This document shows, in pieces, positions 14,957 through 23,699 of a stretch of DNA of 46,937 bases. The DNA lies in assembly GCA_002365735.1 (NCBI GenBank), contig DEZY01000026.1, positions 2,769 to 49,705 of the forward strand, written 5' to 3'. Each line of letters opens with the position of its first letter. Positions within the stretch are counted from its first letter, which is position 1. The translations under genes and the position numbers were made by a program. Below the pieces are notes generated by a model, which worked only from the letters and a program-made list of their open reading frames with translations, had not been told where the DNA came from and made no database searches. The DNA comes from Actinobacteria bacterium UBA3120 (GTDB lineage Bacteria > Actinomycetota > Actinomycetes > S36-B12).

Positions 14957-14968
14957 GGGGCGAGCCTA
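14957..14968 (-). promoter_or_regulatory. -10 element and spacer, leaderless aldo/keto reductase promoter
   Basis: TAGGCT (14968 down to 14963) is followed by six bases and the GTG at 14956. It lies in the 29-base gap after the LysE-family gene, so the reductase may be transcribed on its own. Confidence 0.45.
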
Positions 14969-14985
14969 GTAACTAGTCCGGGTAA

Positions 14986-15615
14986 CTAGCCTGTTACATG
15001 CGTAAGCACCAGTATCACTGCCGTGACGAGCAGCAGGATGCCGGACGCGGTAAGGATTAATCGATAGGTTCGCGCATTCATTCGGTGGCGAGTTGCTGCC
15101 AAGGCCAAGACAATGGCAACTTTTGCTCCCACCAGGGTGAGGTAGAAGGCAATGAGAAACAGAATCGCTTGGTTCGGGCTCTCGCGCCAAAACCCAATCA
15201 GGATTGTGGATCCAGCAGTGATCCAAAAAATCCAGGGAGCAGGATTGAGAAAATTTATCAATGCGCCCTGTGCTGCGAGCGGAAGTCGCTGTAATTTTGT
15301 GGGTTTCTTGCTTGCCATATTAACTTCGTCGTCTCGCATTCTTCGGGCTGACAAAAGCACCTCAACGCCGAATGCGGCGACAACGATCGCTCCGATAATC
15401 CCAAGCACCGTGATTGCGGTTTCAGGTAGTTGAGACACAAGGGTAAGCGACAGAAAAATAATTATCGAGTCCGAAATGAGCGGAGCAATTGCGATTTGAA
15501 GTCCCGGACGAAGACCGCTACGAAGCGTTGTCGAAATAGCCAGTCCGGTCAAAGGCCCAGGAGCCACTCCGGAGCCAAGCCCGATGCTGAGTCCAGTAAA
15601 CAGGGCGGTCAGCAC
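14986..15615 (-). CDS. LysE-family amino-acid exporter
   Basis: A 209-residue integral membrane protein with about six helices. The N-terminus ALFTGLSIGLGSGVAPGPLT carries the conserved GxxPGP motif of LysE/RhtB exporters. ALINFLNPAPWIFWITAGST in the middle is the second family signature. It should export an amino acid or similar small metabolite. The GTG start lies inside the last codons of the upstream HAD gene (seven-base overlap), so the two are coupled. Confidence 0.85.
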   Translation of the reverse strand: MLTALFTGLSIGLGSGVAPGPLTGLAISTTLRSGLRPGLQIAIAPLISDSIIIFLSLTLVSQLPETAITVLGIIGAIVVAAFGVEVLLSARRMRDDEVNMASKKPTKLQRLPLAAQGALINFLNPAPWIFWITAGSTILIGFWRESPNQAILFLIAFYLTLVGAKVAIVLALAATRHRMNARTYRLILTASGILLLVTAVILVLTHVTG

Positions 15616-16310
15616 ATGAACTCTTTCGCAAGTTCCATTACTTGCGCCAAATGCGTGACCTCGTATGTGGGTGCAACATCAAGTTCTTCAGGGGTGTGCG
15701 AATTGCGGTTTATCCAGCAAGTGGTGAACCCAAACCAGGTTGCTCCGATTGCATCCCACTGATTTGCAGATACGAATAAAACCTTGCTTTTGGTTTCCGC
15801 TTGATAGTTTTGTGCCCACACATATGCCAGCTCGTATAAGCGCGGCGAGACTTTGAAATCACGTACCTGGTCAGAGGTAATGAGAGCTTCGTTACTCACT
15901 CCAATGCCGGCTCCTTGCAAAATGGGCGAAATAAAATCTCGATCCCCGTTGGTGACAATTGCCCACGGCGTTGGTAAGTTCTCAAGGACCTCGAGAGTGT
16001 CCGGATACACCCGGCATTTCATGTACTGATCCATAATCTCGCCGATCGACCCTCGGTCGACATCAAGGTTTAGTGAAGCAAGGCTAGCCCTGAGCGCATC
16101 TTCGGTAATTTCCCCAAAGGGTTTGTACCTACTCCCTAATGAACGCAGACGAGAGTAATCGATTTGTTTTGTGCGCCAAGCCAAGCTGATCGCGGATCCG
16201 TTCCCAGGAAAACGTTCCTCAAGGAATGCGTCAATCGAAGAAATGTCGATGAGCGTCCCGAAAGCATCAAAGCAGATCGCGCATATTTTCGAGAGTGGGT
16301 GTCCAGCCAT
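15609..16310 (-). CDS. HAD-family hydrolase, L-2-haloacid dehalogenase-like
   Basis: A 233-residue haloacid dehalogenase-superfamily enzyme. Motif I is ICFDAFGTL with nucleophile Asp15. Motif II is AIVTNGDRDF, motif III KVSPRLYELA, and a motif IV-like segment is VLFVSANQWDAIGATWFGFT. A helical cap (about residues 25-110) fits class-I type II dehalogenases, in which FDAFGTL is typical. The real substrate may be a phosphate ester or a haloacid. AATAAT (16322 down to 16317) lies six bases before the ATG, so the operon with the LysE exporter may also be leaderless. Confidence 0.8.
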   Translation of the reverse strand: MAGHPLSKICAICFDAFGTLIDISSIDAFLEERFPGNGSAISLAWRTKQIDYSRLRSLGSRYKPFGEITEDALRASLASLNLDVDRGSIGEIMDQYMKCRVYPDTLEVLENLPTPWAIVTNGDRDFISPILQGAGIGVSNEALITSDQVRDFKVSPRLYELAYVWAQNYQAETKSKVLFVSANQWDAIGATWFGFTTCWINRNSHTPEELDVAPTYEVTHLAQVMELAKEFMC

Positions 16311-16401
16311 TAGTGCATTATTGCCGGATTAGCCCATCAATGTGTCTCCGAGGGGACAATCCAATTAAAATTTGCAGATTGATAAATGACTGAAAACTCG
16401 A

Positions 16402-17997
16402 CTAGATCCAAGTGGGCATCCACATGCGTAACCTCCATTGGTCGTAAGGGATCACGTCCCCCACCCAAATCGGATAGAACCACCAAGCCGCCGCGACGAC
16501 GGCGAGTAGGTATAACCCGACCAGTGCCACCACTACTCGCTGCTGTTGGGGCGGCTTCTTCTGTAGCAGTTTCATGATCGTCAGAGCGACTGCCATTACA
16601 ACAAAAGGCACGTAAATTACCGTGTAGAAAGTAAAAACTGTGCGGTCGAGGTAGAGCATCCACGGCAACCACCCTGCAGCGATACCGGCAAGCAAGGCAC
16701 CCGAACGCCAGTCACGAGTAGTAATCCAATTCCACAGTTGATAGGGGATCGCAAGCAAGGCGGCCCACCAAATGATCGGATTGCCCAGTGCCAGCACTTC
16801 CTGGGCGCAATGATCAGTTGAACAACCCAGACTGTTGTCTTTAATGCTCTCATAGTGAAAACTTGTCGGCCGGATCATGAGTGGCCAGGAAAGCGGGTTG
16901 CTTTGATAACTGTGTTCGCTATCTAGGTCGACATGAAAGTTCCACGCCTGCCGGTGGTAGTCAAAAAGTGATCGAAACGCATTAGGAATTATCGATGGCT
17001 CCTGCTCGGTGGCCCAATTTCGGCCCCACCCCGTTGAACTGAGCAACCAACCAGTCCACGACAAAAGGTAGATAAAGGCGAGCAGCCCTAGTGAGGTAGC
17101 CAAAACGATCGGTGCGCTTGTGCGAAGTGTGGCCAACCAGGGTCGACTCATACCGACGGTTCGGCGGGTCGACACATCCCAAAGAAGGGACAGGAGCATA
17201 AAAATAGCGATGAACCACAGTGCTGACCATTTAACGCTCACTGCCAGTGCCAAAAGAACAATCGACAGAAGTCGCCAAGGGCGAAGGCCAAGCCTTGGCC
17301 CCAGACCAGCGGCAAGTTCTGGCCACGGGCGGGGAGAATCTTCACCCAAAATAGCAAGACGTCTTCGGGTTCGATCGCGATCCAGCACAAGTGCCCCGAA
17401 ACCGGCGAGGACGAAAGTACTGAGCACCATGTCTAAGAGTCCGGTCCGACTCAAAACAATATGAATACCGTCGAGTGCAAGCAGGAGGCCAGCAATTGCA
17501 CCGATCAGATCCGAGCGGGTCATCCGACGCACAATTCGCGCGATCATGAGTACGGAAAGAGTCCCAAGAACAGCAACCGCAAATCGCCAGCCAAATGGTG
17601 AGACGCCAAAAAGATATTCACCAGAAGCGATTACCCATTTACCGGTGGGAGGGTGAACAACAAAGGAGCCTTGGTCGGTGAAGCCCGTGACGGTACGCCA
17701 ATTTTCCCCGGCATTGAGCATGATCGAGTCGTGTTCGTCAACGGCTTTATGTTCAACTCCGAATAACAAAAGTGCCCAAGCGTCTTTGGTGTAATAGGTT
17801 TCGTCGAACACGACCGCATTGGGTGTCCCCAAGTGTACAAATCGAATCACCCCCGCAAATATCGTGATGATCAGTGGGGTAATCCAGGTTGTGATCCCGG
17901 TGGTGGGGAAGGCCGGGTAGAGGCGCTCGGCAACGGTTGCCACGCTTCGGTCTGGCGCACTAAAGCCGGTGAGGCGCCTGCGGAGCGTGGGGGACAC
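16402..17997 (-). CDS. pmt: Dolichyl/polyprenyl-phosphate-mannose protein O-mannosyltransferase
   Basis: A large polytopic membrane enzyme (about 532 residues) of the GT39/PMT family, like mycobacterial Rv1002c. It transfers mannose from polyprenyl-phosphate-mannose to Ser/Thr of exported proteins. The catalytic Asp-Glu lies in VVFDETYYTKDAW after the first helix. HPPTGKWVIASGEYLFG and the C-terminal multi-helix block with YFLDRTVF-like LYLDRTVFTFYTV are typical. The frame extends to a GTG at 18003, but TAATAT at 18009-18004 puts the leaderless start six bases later at GTG 17997. It stands divergent from rsmI, the usual actinobacterial arrangement. Confidence 0.9.
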   Translation of the reverse strand: MSPTLRRRLTGFSAPDRSVATVAERLYPAFPTTGITTWITPLIITIFAGVIRFVHLGTPNAVVFDETYYTKDAWALLLFGVEHKAVDEHDSIMLNAGENWRTVTGFTDQGSFVVHPPTGKWVIASGEYLFGVSPFGWRFAVAVLGTLSVLMIARIVRRMTRSDLIGAIAGLLLALDGIHIVLSRTGLLDMVLSTFVLAGFGALVLDRDRTRRRLAILGEDSPRPWPELAAGLGPRLGLRPWRLLSIVLLALAVSVKWSALWFIAIFMLLSLLWDVSTRRTVGMSRPWLATLRTSAPIVLATSLGLLAFIYLLSWTGWLLSSTGWGRNWATEQEPSIIPNAFRSLFDYHRQAWNFHVDLDSEHSYQSNPLSWPLMIRPTSFHYESIKDNSLGCSTDHCAQEVLALGNPIIWWAALLAIPYQLWNWITTRDWRSGALLAGIAAGWLPWMLYLDRTVFTFYTVIYVPFVVMAVALTIMKLLQKKPPQQQRVVVALVGLYLLAVVAAAWWFYPIWVGDVIPYDQWRLRMWMPTWI

Positions 17998-18031
17998 GAT
18001 CACATATTAGGTCGTGCTGCACTATTGCGGG
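17998..18031. promoter_or_regulatory. Divergent promoter region of pmt and rsmI
   Basis: Leftward: TAATAT (18009 down to 18004), six bases, GTG 17997. Rightward: a weaker CACTAT (18020-18025), six bases, ATG 18032. Both -10 elements lie within 35 bases, so the promoters face away from each other with little room for separate regulation. Confidence 0.45.
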
Positions 18032-18913
18032 ATGGGTGCAAAGGAATCAGTGCGAACGGGGGGCCAATTGGTATTTGCGGCCACACCCATGGGCAACGTC
18101 GGAGATGCTTCATCCCGATTGATCGCGGCAATTCAGCAAGCAGATGTGATCGCTGCCGAAGACACCCGAAAATTTATGAACCTGTGCTCACGGCTCGGGA
18201 TCCGATACGACGCGAAACTAGTCTCAAACTTCGAGGCGAATGAAGCTGGGCGCGTTGAGCAGTTACTTGACTCGGTTGCGGCAGGGAATCGGGTGCTCGT
18301 GGTGAGCGATGCAGGGATGCCTCAGGTGAGTGATCCGGGTTACCGGCTCGCAGTAGCAGCGATCGAATCCGGGATCGATTATCAGGTGCTGCCGGGGCCT
18401 TCTGCCGTACTCACCGCACTTTTGCTTTCCGGACTGCCTGCTGACCGTTTTTGTTTTGAAGGATTTCTCCCACGAAAGAGCGGGGATCGAGTTCGTGCTC
18501 TCACCCAACTAGTTCACGAGCGAAGAACCATGATTTTCTTTGAGGCGCCACATCGGCTGGCAAAGACACTCAACGACATGGCAGAAGTTTTCGGCCCTGA
18601 TCGGAATGCTGCCGTAGCCCGAGAAATGACCAAGACGTACGAAGAAGTGATCCGAGGCTCACTACAAGAACTCAATGACTGGGCAGTAGGCGAGATTAAA
18701 GGCGAGATCACCCTCGTCCTTGCAGGGAGCGACTCAACAGCGGCTAGTGAAATGTCACTAGCCGAATTAGTTGCCCTCGTCCAAGAACAAGTAGCAGCGG
18801 GTGCGTCAATGAAAGATGCGGCGGCAGCCGTTTCCCGCGAGTTTGGCCGATCTAAGCGCGAGGTCTACGAAGCGGTAATCGCCGCGAAATCAGCGGCCTC
18901 GGCAGAAGACTAG
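18032..18913 (+). CDS. rsmI: 16S rRNA (cytidine-1402 2'-O)-methyltransferase
   Basis: About 293 residues of the tetrapyrrole-methylase-like RsmI family, which 2'-O-methylates C1402 in the ribosomal P site. The SAM-binding start LVFAATPMGNVGDASSR, AAEDTRKFMNL, VSDAGMPQVSDPGYRLA and PGPSAVLTALLLSGLPADRF are the family blocks. FFEAPHRLAKTL and GEITLVLAG follow. I use the ATG at 18032, six bases after a -10-like CACTAT. It opens the conserved rsmI-metG-tatD-rsmA-ispE series. Confidence 0.94.
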   Translation: MGAKESVRTGGQLVFAATPMGNVGDASSRLIAAIQQADVIAAEDTRKFMNLCSRLGIRYDAKLVSNFEANEAGRVEQLLDSVAAGNRVLVVSDAGMPQVSDPGYRLAVAAIESGIDYQVLPGPSAVLTALLLSGLPADRFCFEGFLPRKSGDRVRALTQLVHERRTMIFFEAPHRLAKTLNDMAEVFGPDRNAAVAREMTKTYEEVIRGSLQELNDWAVGEIKGEITLVLAGSDSTAASEMSLAELVALVQEQVAAGASMKDAAAAVSREFGRSKREVYEAVIAAKSAASAED

Positions 18914-18922
18914 GATTCGGGC
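18911..18922 (+). promoter_or_regulatory. -10 element and spacer of a leaderless metG promoter
   Basis: TAGGAT (18911-18916) begins in the rsmI stop codon and is followed by six bases and the metG ATG at 18923. There is no ribosome binding site in this gap, which supports leaderless translation. Confidence 0.5.
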
Positions 18923-20527
18923 ATGAACTCGGTGGCCAAATCCTTTTACGTGACCACTCCCATTTATTACGTTAACGATGCGCCTCATATTGGCCACGCC
19001 TATACAAGTACTGCGGCAGACGTGTTAACGCGCTGGCACCGCCAACGCGGTGAAAGCGTGTGGTTCCTCACCGGCGTTGACGAGCACGGAACCAAAGTTC
19101 AACGAGCCGCTGAACAGGGTGGGGTTACCCCACAAGAGTGGGTTGACGCATTGGTCAAAGATTCTTGGAAACCGGTGTTGAAAACTATTGATGCACAAAA
19201 TGATGACTTCATTCGCACCACCGAGGAGCGCCACATTGAGCGGGTTCGCAAGTTCTGGGACACCGTTAAAGACAATGGATACGTTTTCTCAGATTCCTAT
19301 GAAGGCCCCTACTGCGTGGGTTGTGAGGAATTTAAATTCCCGGCTGATCTTGCCCCAGGAACGGGTGAATTTGAAGGGCAGCAAGTGTGCGGTGTTCATG
19401 GTCGTCCTCCTGAGGAATTAAGTGAAGACAATTGGTTCTTTAAATTATCGGAATTCACCCAGCCTCTCATCGATCGCTATGAAGCCGATCCCAATGCGAT
19501 CCGCCCCGCGAGTGCATACAACGAGGTCATGAGTTTCCTTCGCGGTGGGCTGGTTGACATCTCCATGTCGCGTTCGAGTGTTGAATGGGGAATCCCACTT
19601 TCATGGGATGAATCGCAGGTCGTTTACGTGTGGTTTGATGCGTTGCTGAACTACATCACCGCGGTGGGTTACGGAGCCGAACCAGCGAGCAGCGAAGCGC
19701 AATTGTTTGAACGAGTATGGCCGGCGAATGTGCAATTAGTCGGTAAGGACATTTTGCGTTTTCACGCCGTGTACTGGCCTGCAATGCTGATGGCAGCGGG
19801 ACTGCAACCACCGGATCAGGTGTTTGCTCACGGCTGGCTATTGGTTGGCGGTGAAAAAATGTCGAAGACCAAACTCACAGGAATCGCCCCGGAGCTAATC
19901 ATTGATCATTTTGGCTCTGATGGATTCCGTTACTACTTCATGGCGGCAATTGCATTCGGCAACGATGGTTCCTTCTCATGGGAGGATATGAGCGCTCGCT
20001 ACACCTCGGAGTTAGCCAACGGCCTAGGCAATCTTGCATCGCGGGCAACAGCGATGGTCGGTAAATACTTCGAAGGTTCACTTCCAGCTGCCGGACCAAT
20101 CAGTGACGCCGAAAACACTATTCACGCTTTGCTCACTAAGACTGTCATTGATGCAGACGCTTGTATCGATGAGTTAGATTTCGCAGGGGCCATTGGCCAC
20201 GTGCGCGCTTTCATTGAACACATCAATGGATACGTAACTGAGCAGGAACCATGGGTGCTTGCCAAGAGCGAAGAAACTCAAGGAGCACTCGCAACTGTGC
20301 TGTATACGGTGTGTGAATCTTTGCGCGCGATTACGGTTCTCTACAACCCAGTGATGCCTAAGGCAATGACGGAACTGTGGACAAATATTGGGGCCCGCGA
20401 TGCGCTCGGTGACCTTGCTGATCAAAGAATTAAAAGTGCCGGAACGTGGGGGCAGTTACCGGCCGGGGTTCGGGTTATTAAAGGGCCGTCCCTCTTCCCG
20501 CGTCTCGAGGACCCAGAAAACATCTGA
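18923..20527 (+). CDS. metG: Methionyl-tRNA synthetase
   Basis: A 534-residue class-I synthetase that charges tRNA-Met. The HIGH box is PHIGH (His22-His25). The zinc-knuckle insertion has CVGC plus QQVCGVHG. The KMSKT loop begins at Lys312 (GEKMSKTKLTG). The anticodon-binding helical domain occupies about residues 370-520. There is no C-terminal tRNA-binding (EMAP-like) domain, as in the shorter actinobacterial form. The stop overlaps the tatD ATG by one base (TGATG). Confidence 0.96.
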   Translation: MNSVAKSFYVTTPIYYVNDAPHIGHAYTSTAADVLTRWHRQRGESVWFLTGVDEHGTKVQRAAEQGGVTPQEWVDALVKDSWKPVLKTIDAQNDDFIRTTEERHIERVRKFWDTVKDNGYVFSDSYEGPYCVGCEEFKFPADLAPGTGEFEGQQVCGVHGRPPEELSEDNWFFKLSEFTQPLIDRYEADPNAIRPASAYNEVMSFLRGGLVDISMSRSSVEWGIPLSWDESQVVYVWFDALLNYITAVGYGAEPASSEAQLFERVWPANVQLVGKDILRFHAVYWPAMLMAAGLQPPDQVFAHGWLLVGGEKMSKTKLTGIAPELIIDHFGSDGFRYYFMAAIAFGNDGSFSWEDMSARYTSELANGLGNLASRATAMVGKYFEGSLPAAGPISDAENTIHALLTKTVIDADACIDELDFAGAIGHVRAFIEHINGYVTEQEPWVLAKSEETQGALATVLYTVCESLRAITVLYNPVMPKAMTELWTNIGARDALGDLADQRIKSAGTWGQLPAGVRVIKGPSLFPRLEDPENI

Positions 20528-21375
20528 TGGGAGATTCAACAGCTTGGCCCATTGCCCCGCAGCCACTCGTGGGAACGGTAATTGATTCGCATACCCATCT
20601 AGATGTTCATGACACATCACTTCATGGGGAGAATCCACCAGATCCGAGGCAGCTACTTGAGTGGGCGCGTGAAGTCGGTGTGGATCGGGTAGTGCAAGTG
20701 GGGTGTGACGTTGCATCTTCGCGATGGGCGGTTGACGCAGCTAATCTCTATCCAACAGTCATTGCAACCGTTGCGCTACACCCAAACGTGGCCCCACGGC
20801 TCGCCGAAAAAGGTGAACTTGCAAGTTCACTTTCACAAATCTCCGAACTAGCGCAGTCGCCACGCGTGCGAGGCATCGGTGAAACTGGTCTTGATTACTT
20901 CCGAACCAAAGAAAGTGGGCGCCCCGCCCAACATGAATCATTTAGATTTCACATTGACCTTGCCAAGCAGCTGGATAAAACATTGGTGATACATGACAGG
21001 GACTCCCATGACGATGTCATCTCCGTGCTCCTTGATCAAGGTGCGCCAGATCGAGTGATCTTCCACTGTTTTAGCGGCGATGCTGATATGGCAAGGATCT
21101 GCGCGGAGCATGGTTGGTACATGTCCTTCGCTGGAGTGATTACCTTTAAAAACTCAGTAGCTTTGCGCGAAGCACTCATGGTTGCCCCGCTTGATTCGAT
21201 TTTGGTCGAAACCGATGCTCCCTATTTAACGCCAACCCCCGCTCGTGGAAAGGTTAATGCGAGTTACCTAATGCCTTACACGGTGCGTACTATCGCAAAT
21301 CTGAGGGGGCTCTCCGAACAGGAAGCCGCATCCACGCTGACACGAAACGCAATCCGCGCATTCGGGGATTGGTAA
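20527..21375 (+). CDS. tatD: TatD-family metal-dependent DNase
   Basis: A 282-residue TIM-barrel hydrolase of the TatD/YcfH family. Metal ligands are in DSHTHLD (His22, His24), GIGETGLDYFR (Glu in the bridge position), LVIHDRDSHDD, FHCFSGD and VETDAPYLTPTPARGK. Members are Mg-dependent 3'-5' DNases or deacylases. It is translationally coupled to metG and followed closely by rsmA. In many actinobacteria rpfB sits between tatD and rsmA, and it is missing here. Confidence 0.92.
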   Translation: MGDSTAWPIAPQPLVGTVIDSHTHLDVHDTSLHGENPPDPRQLLEWAREVGVDRVVQVGCDVASSRWAVDAANLYPTVIATVALHPNVAPRLAEKGELASSLSQISELAQSPRVRGIGETGLDYFRTKESGRPAQHESFRFHIDLAKQLDKTLVIHDRDSHDDVISVLLDQGAPDRVIFHCFSGDADMARICAEHGWYMSFAGVITFKNSVALREALMVAPLDSILVETDAPYLTPTPARGKVNASYLMPYTVRTIANLRGLSEQEAASTLTRNAIRAFGDW

Positions 21376-21377
21376 CT

Positions 21378-22247
21378 GTGGGGACATCCCTTGGGGCTGG
21401 AGCCGTCCGAGAGCTAGCTACTCGAGTGGGAATTACGCCAACCAAAAAACTTGGGCAAAATTTTGTGATTGACCCCAATACTGTTCGCTACATTATTGAG
21501 CAGTCCCGGGTCGATTCAGACAGTATCGCGCTAGAAATCGGTCCTGGTCTTGGGAGTTTGACATTGATGTTGCTTGAGCAAGCATCACACGTGATAGCTA
21601 TTGAAATAGATCCCCGGTTGTCCGAGCAATTACCCATCACAGTTTCCGAGATGTGTCCAGAGCTAGCGGGCAAACTTGAGGTGATTAATCGAGATGCAAT
21701 GCAAGTGCATGCCGGAGAGCTTGAGGCGGCGCCTAGCGCGCTGATAGCCAATCTGCCGTACAACGTGGCAGTCCCCGTGCTCTTACATTTCCTCGCCGAG
21801 GTTCCTTCACTGCGTAATGTTCTGGTCATGGTTCAAAAAGAAGTGGCGGACCGGCTTTGTGCGGGGCCCGGCTCGAGAACTTATGGAATTCCGAGCGTGA
21901 AGATTCAATGGTTTGGTAAGGCGGAGGCCGCCGGGAACATTGGGAAAAACGTGTTCTGGCCGGCACCTAACGTTGATTCGGGGTTAGTGCGCGTCAATGT
22001 TTCACATCCCTATGGACACAACGAAGTGCTGCGGCGCGAAGTGTTCCAAGTAATTGATGCTGCATTTGCCCACCGGCGTAAAACGCTACGCGCAGGTCTC
22101 GCCAATTTCTTGGGAAGCCCAGCGGTGTCAGAGCAGGCATTGACCACGGCGGGAATAGATCCCAGGGCTCGGGCTGAGACGCTTGAACTTGAGGCCTTTG
22201 TTCGTCTCACCGAAGCGATTAGCGAACTGCGGCTATCCGGGCGTTAG
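21378..22247 (+). CDS. rsmA: 16S rRNA (A1518/A1519) dimethyltransferase
   Basis: A 290-residue KsgA/RsmA enzyme that dimethylates two adenosines near the 3' end of 16S rRNA. PTKKLGQNFVIDPNTV is the N-terminal signature, LEIGPGLGSLTLMLL the SAM-binding motif I, AIEIDPRL motif II, and NLPYNVAVPVLLHFL the catalytic NLPY motif IV. The C-terminal helical domain has FAHRRKTLRAGL. The GTG at 21378 lies two bases after the tatD stop. A TTG at 21369 in the same frame is possible but overlaps tatD. Confidence 0.95.
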   Translation: MGTSLGAGAVRELATRVGITPTKKLGQNFVIDPNTVRYIIEQSRVDSDSIALEIGPGLGSLTLMLLEQASHVIAIEIDPRLSEQLPITVSEMCPELAGKLEVINRDAMQVHAGELEAAPSALIANLPYNVAVPVLLHFLAEVPSLRNVLVMVQKEVADRLCAGPGSRTYGIPSVKIQWFGKAEAAGNIGKNVFWPAPNVDSGLVRVNVSHPYGHNEVLRREVFQVIDAAFAHRRKTLRAGLANFLGSPAVSEQALTTAGIDPRARAETLELEAFVRLTEAISELRLSGR

Positions 22248-22259
22248 ACTTTGGTCGTT

Positions 22260-23168
22260 ATGCGCAGTGATTCAGTAACGGTTGAGGTTCCGGCCAAAAT
22301 TAATCTCGCTCTAGGAGTGGCGCCACTTGGTGCTGACAGCTTCCATGAACTCATTACTGTTTTTCACGCCGTGTCACTTTTTGACACGGTCACTGCGAAA
22401 CCAGGTAGTGATGGGGTCTCACTTAATATTGAGGGTCATGGGTCCGAAACTTTGCCGGTTGACGACTCAAATTTGGCGGTTCGGGCCGCAAAGTTGCTGG
22501 CGAGTCATCACGGAATCGATGCATCCGTCAATTTACATATTGTGAAACGAATCCCGATTTCGGGCGGAATGGCGGGCGGCTCAGCAGATGCAGCCGGGAC
22601 GTTGATTGCGTGTGATCGGTTATGGGAAACCAGTACATCGCGTGAAGACCTCGCGGCCCTCGCGGCCGAGCTCGGCTCCGACGTAACTTTTTCATTACAT
22701 GGTGGGACCGCGCTCGGCAGTGGTCGAGGTGAAGTGTTGACCAGCGTGATTACGACTGGCGAGTATCACTGGGTGATTGCTCTGGCAGAAGGGGGATTGT
22801 CCACACCGCACGTGTATCGCGAGTTTGATCGGTTGCAGGTGGCGCGACCGAGTGCAGCACTTGAAGTCCCTACGGAATTGCTTCATGCCCTGCGAGCGGG
22901 AGATTGCGTGCAACTTGGCTCTGCGTTGTCCAACGATTTGGAGGGAGCGGCGCTGAGCGTGATGCCGGCGCTGAGCAAGACTTTGCAGGTTGGCCTCGAT
23001 TTAGGTGCCATTGGTGCAATGATTTCAGGGAGTGGCCCTACGTGCGTTTTCCTCGCGCGATCACATGATCATTCTGTAAATCTTGCAGCTAGTTTGTCTG
23101 GAGCCGGAGTGTGTCGTAGTGTGCGGATCGCATCAGGCCCTGCGGTGACCTCAATCTCACATAGTTAA
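22260..23168 (+). CDS. ispE: 4-diphosphocytidyl-2-C-methyl-D-erythritol kinase
   Basis: A 302-residue GHMP kinase of the non-mevalonate isoprenoid pathway. VEVPAKINLALGVAPL is the N-terminal substrate motif, PISGGMAGGSADAAGTL the ATP-binding motif II, and MISGSGPTCVFLA motif III near the end. The ATG at 22260 lies 12 bases after the rsmA stop. TAGACT at 22245-22250 could provide an internal promoter. Isoprenoids are needed for retinal as well as for lipid carriers, and the window also has a retinal protein and a polyprenyl-phosphate-dependent enzyme. The stop overlaps the convergent marR by four bases. Confidence 0.94.
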   Translation: MRSDSVTVEVPAKINLALGVAPLGADSFHELITVFHAVSLFDTVTAKPGSDGVSLNIEGHGSETLPVDDSNLAVRAAKLLASHHGIDASVNLHIVKRIPISGGMAGGSADAAGTLIACDRLWETSTSREDLAALAAELGSDVTFSLHGGTALGSGRGEVLTSVITTGEYHWVIALAEGGLSTPHVYREFDRLQVARPSAALEVPTELLHALRAGDCVQLGSALSNDLEGAALSVMPALSKTLQVGLDLGAIGAMISGSGPTCVFLARSHDHSVNLAASLSGAGVCRSVRIASGPAVTSISHS

Positions 23169-23653
23169 AACTGGTCGAGTAGTTCTCGCAGGAGGTCGGC
23201 GAGTTGTTCCTGCTCTTTGGGGCCTAATCCTTTCAAGGCGGTTTTTTCTCGTTCCAATAAATCCTTAAAGGCGCCATCAACTCCACTTTGTCCGGCGGGG
23301 GTGAGGGCAACCAGGACCCCACGACGGTCGTTCTGGTCAGGGAACCTGGTGACGAAACCACGTTCAAGGAGTCGATCCACCCGGGTGGTCATGGTGCCGC
23401 TGGTGACATGGGTTTGGGTTGCGAGTGTTCCGGCCGAAAGTGTGAATGGTGGTCCGGTCCGGCGAAGTGCCGCAAGGACATCGAATTCCCATGAATCCAG
23501 ATTGTGATCACGAAATGCTTTTGCGCGAGCGGTGTCCAATTGGGCAGAAACGCGGGTGAGCCTGGAAAGAACGTGCAGCGGGGAGGGGTCAAGATCGGGT
23601 CGCTGCACCTGCCAGGCGGCAACAATCTGATCGACGTCGTCGGGCTTGGCCAT
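23165..23653 (-). CDS. MarR-family transcriptional regulator
   Basis: A 162-residue winged-helix regulator. The DNA-binding core is SWEFDVLAALRRTGPPFTLS, TLATQTHVTSGTMTTRVDRL and RGFVTRFPDQNDRRGVLVAL, with flanking dimerisation helices, a standard MarR layout. It lies opposite ispE with a four-base overlap of ends. A palindrome that covers its own promoter (23668-23695) suggests autorepression, released by an unknown ligand. A divergent target is not obvious because the next gene also runs leftward. It may act elsewhere in the genome. Confidence 0.9.
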   Translation of the reverse strand: MAKPDDVDQIVAAWQVQRPDLDPSPLHVLSRLTRVSAQLDTARAKAFRDHNLDSWEFDVLAALRRTGPPFTLSAGTLATQTHVTSGTMTTRVDRLLERGFVTRFPDQNDRRGVLVALTPAGQSGVDGAFKDLLEREKTALKGLGPKEQEQLADLLRELLDQF

Positions 23654-23695
23654 ATCGGCATCTTATGTCAAGATTCTTGAGATCAAGAATCTTGA
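23654..23695 (-). promoter_or_regulatory. marR promoter with palindromic operator
   Basis: A perfect inverted repeat TCAAGATTCTTGA (23668-23680), GA, TCAAGAATCTTGA (23683-23695) lies upstream of marR. The core TCTTGA-N2-TCAAGA is a typical actinobacterial MarR box. Three bases further, TAAGAT (23665 down to 23660) is a -10 element, followed by six bases and the ATG, so the mRNA is probably leaderless and the operator covers the -35 region. Confidence 0.75.
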
Positions 23696-23699
23696 CAAC

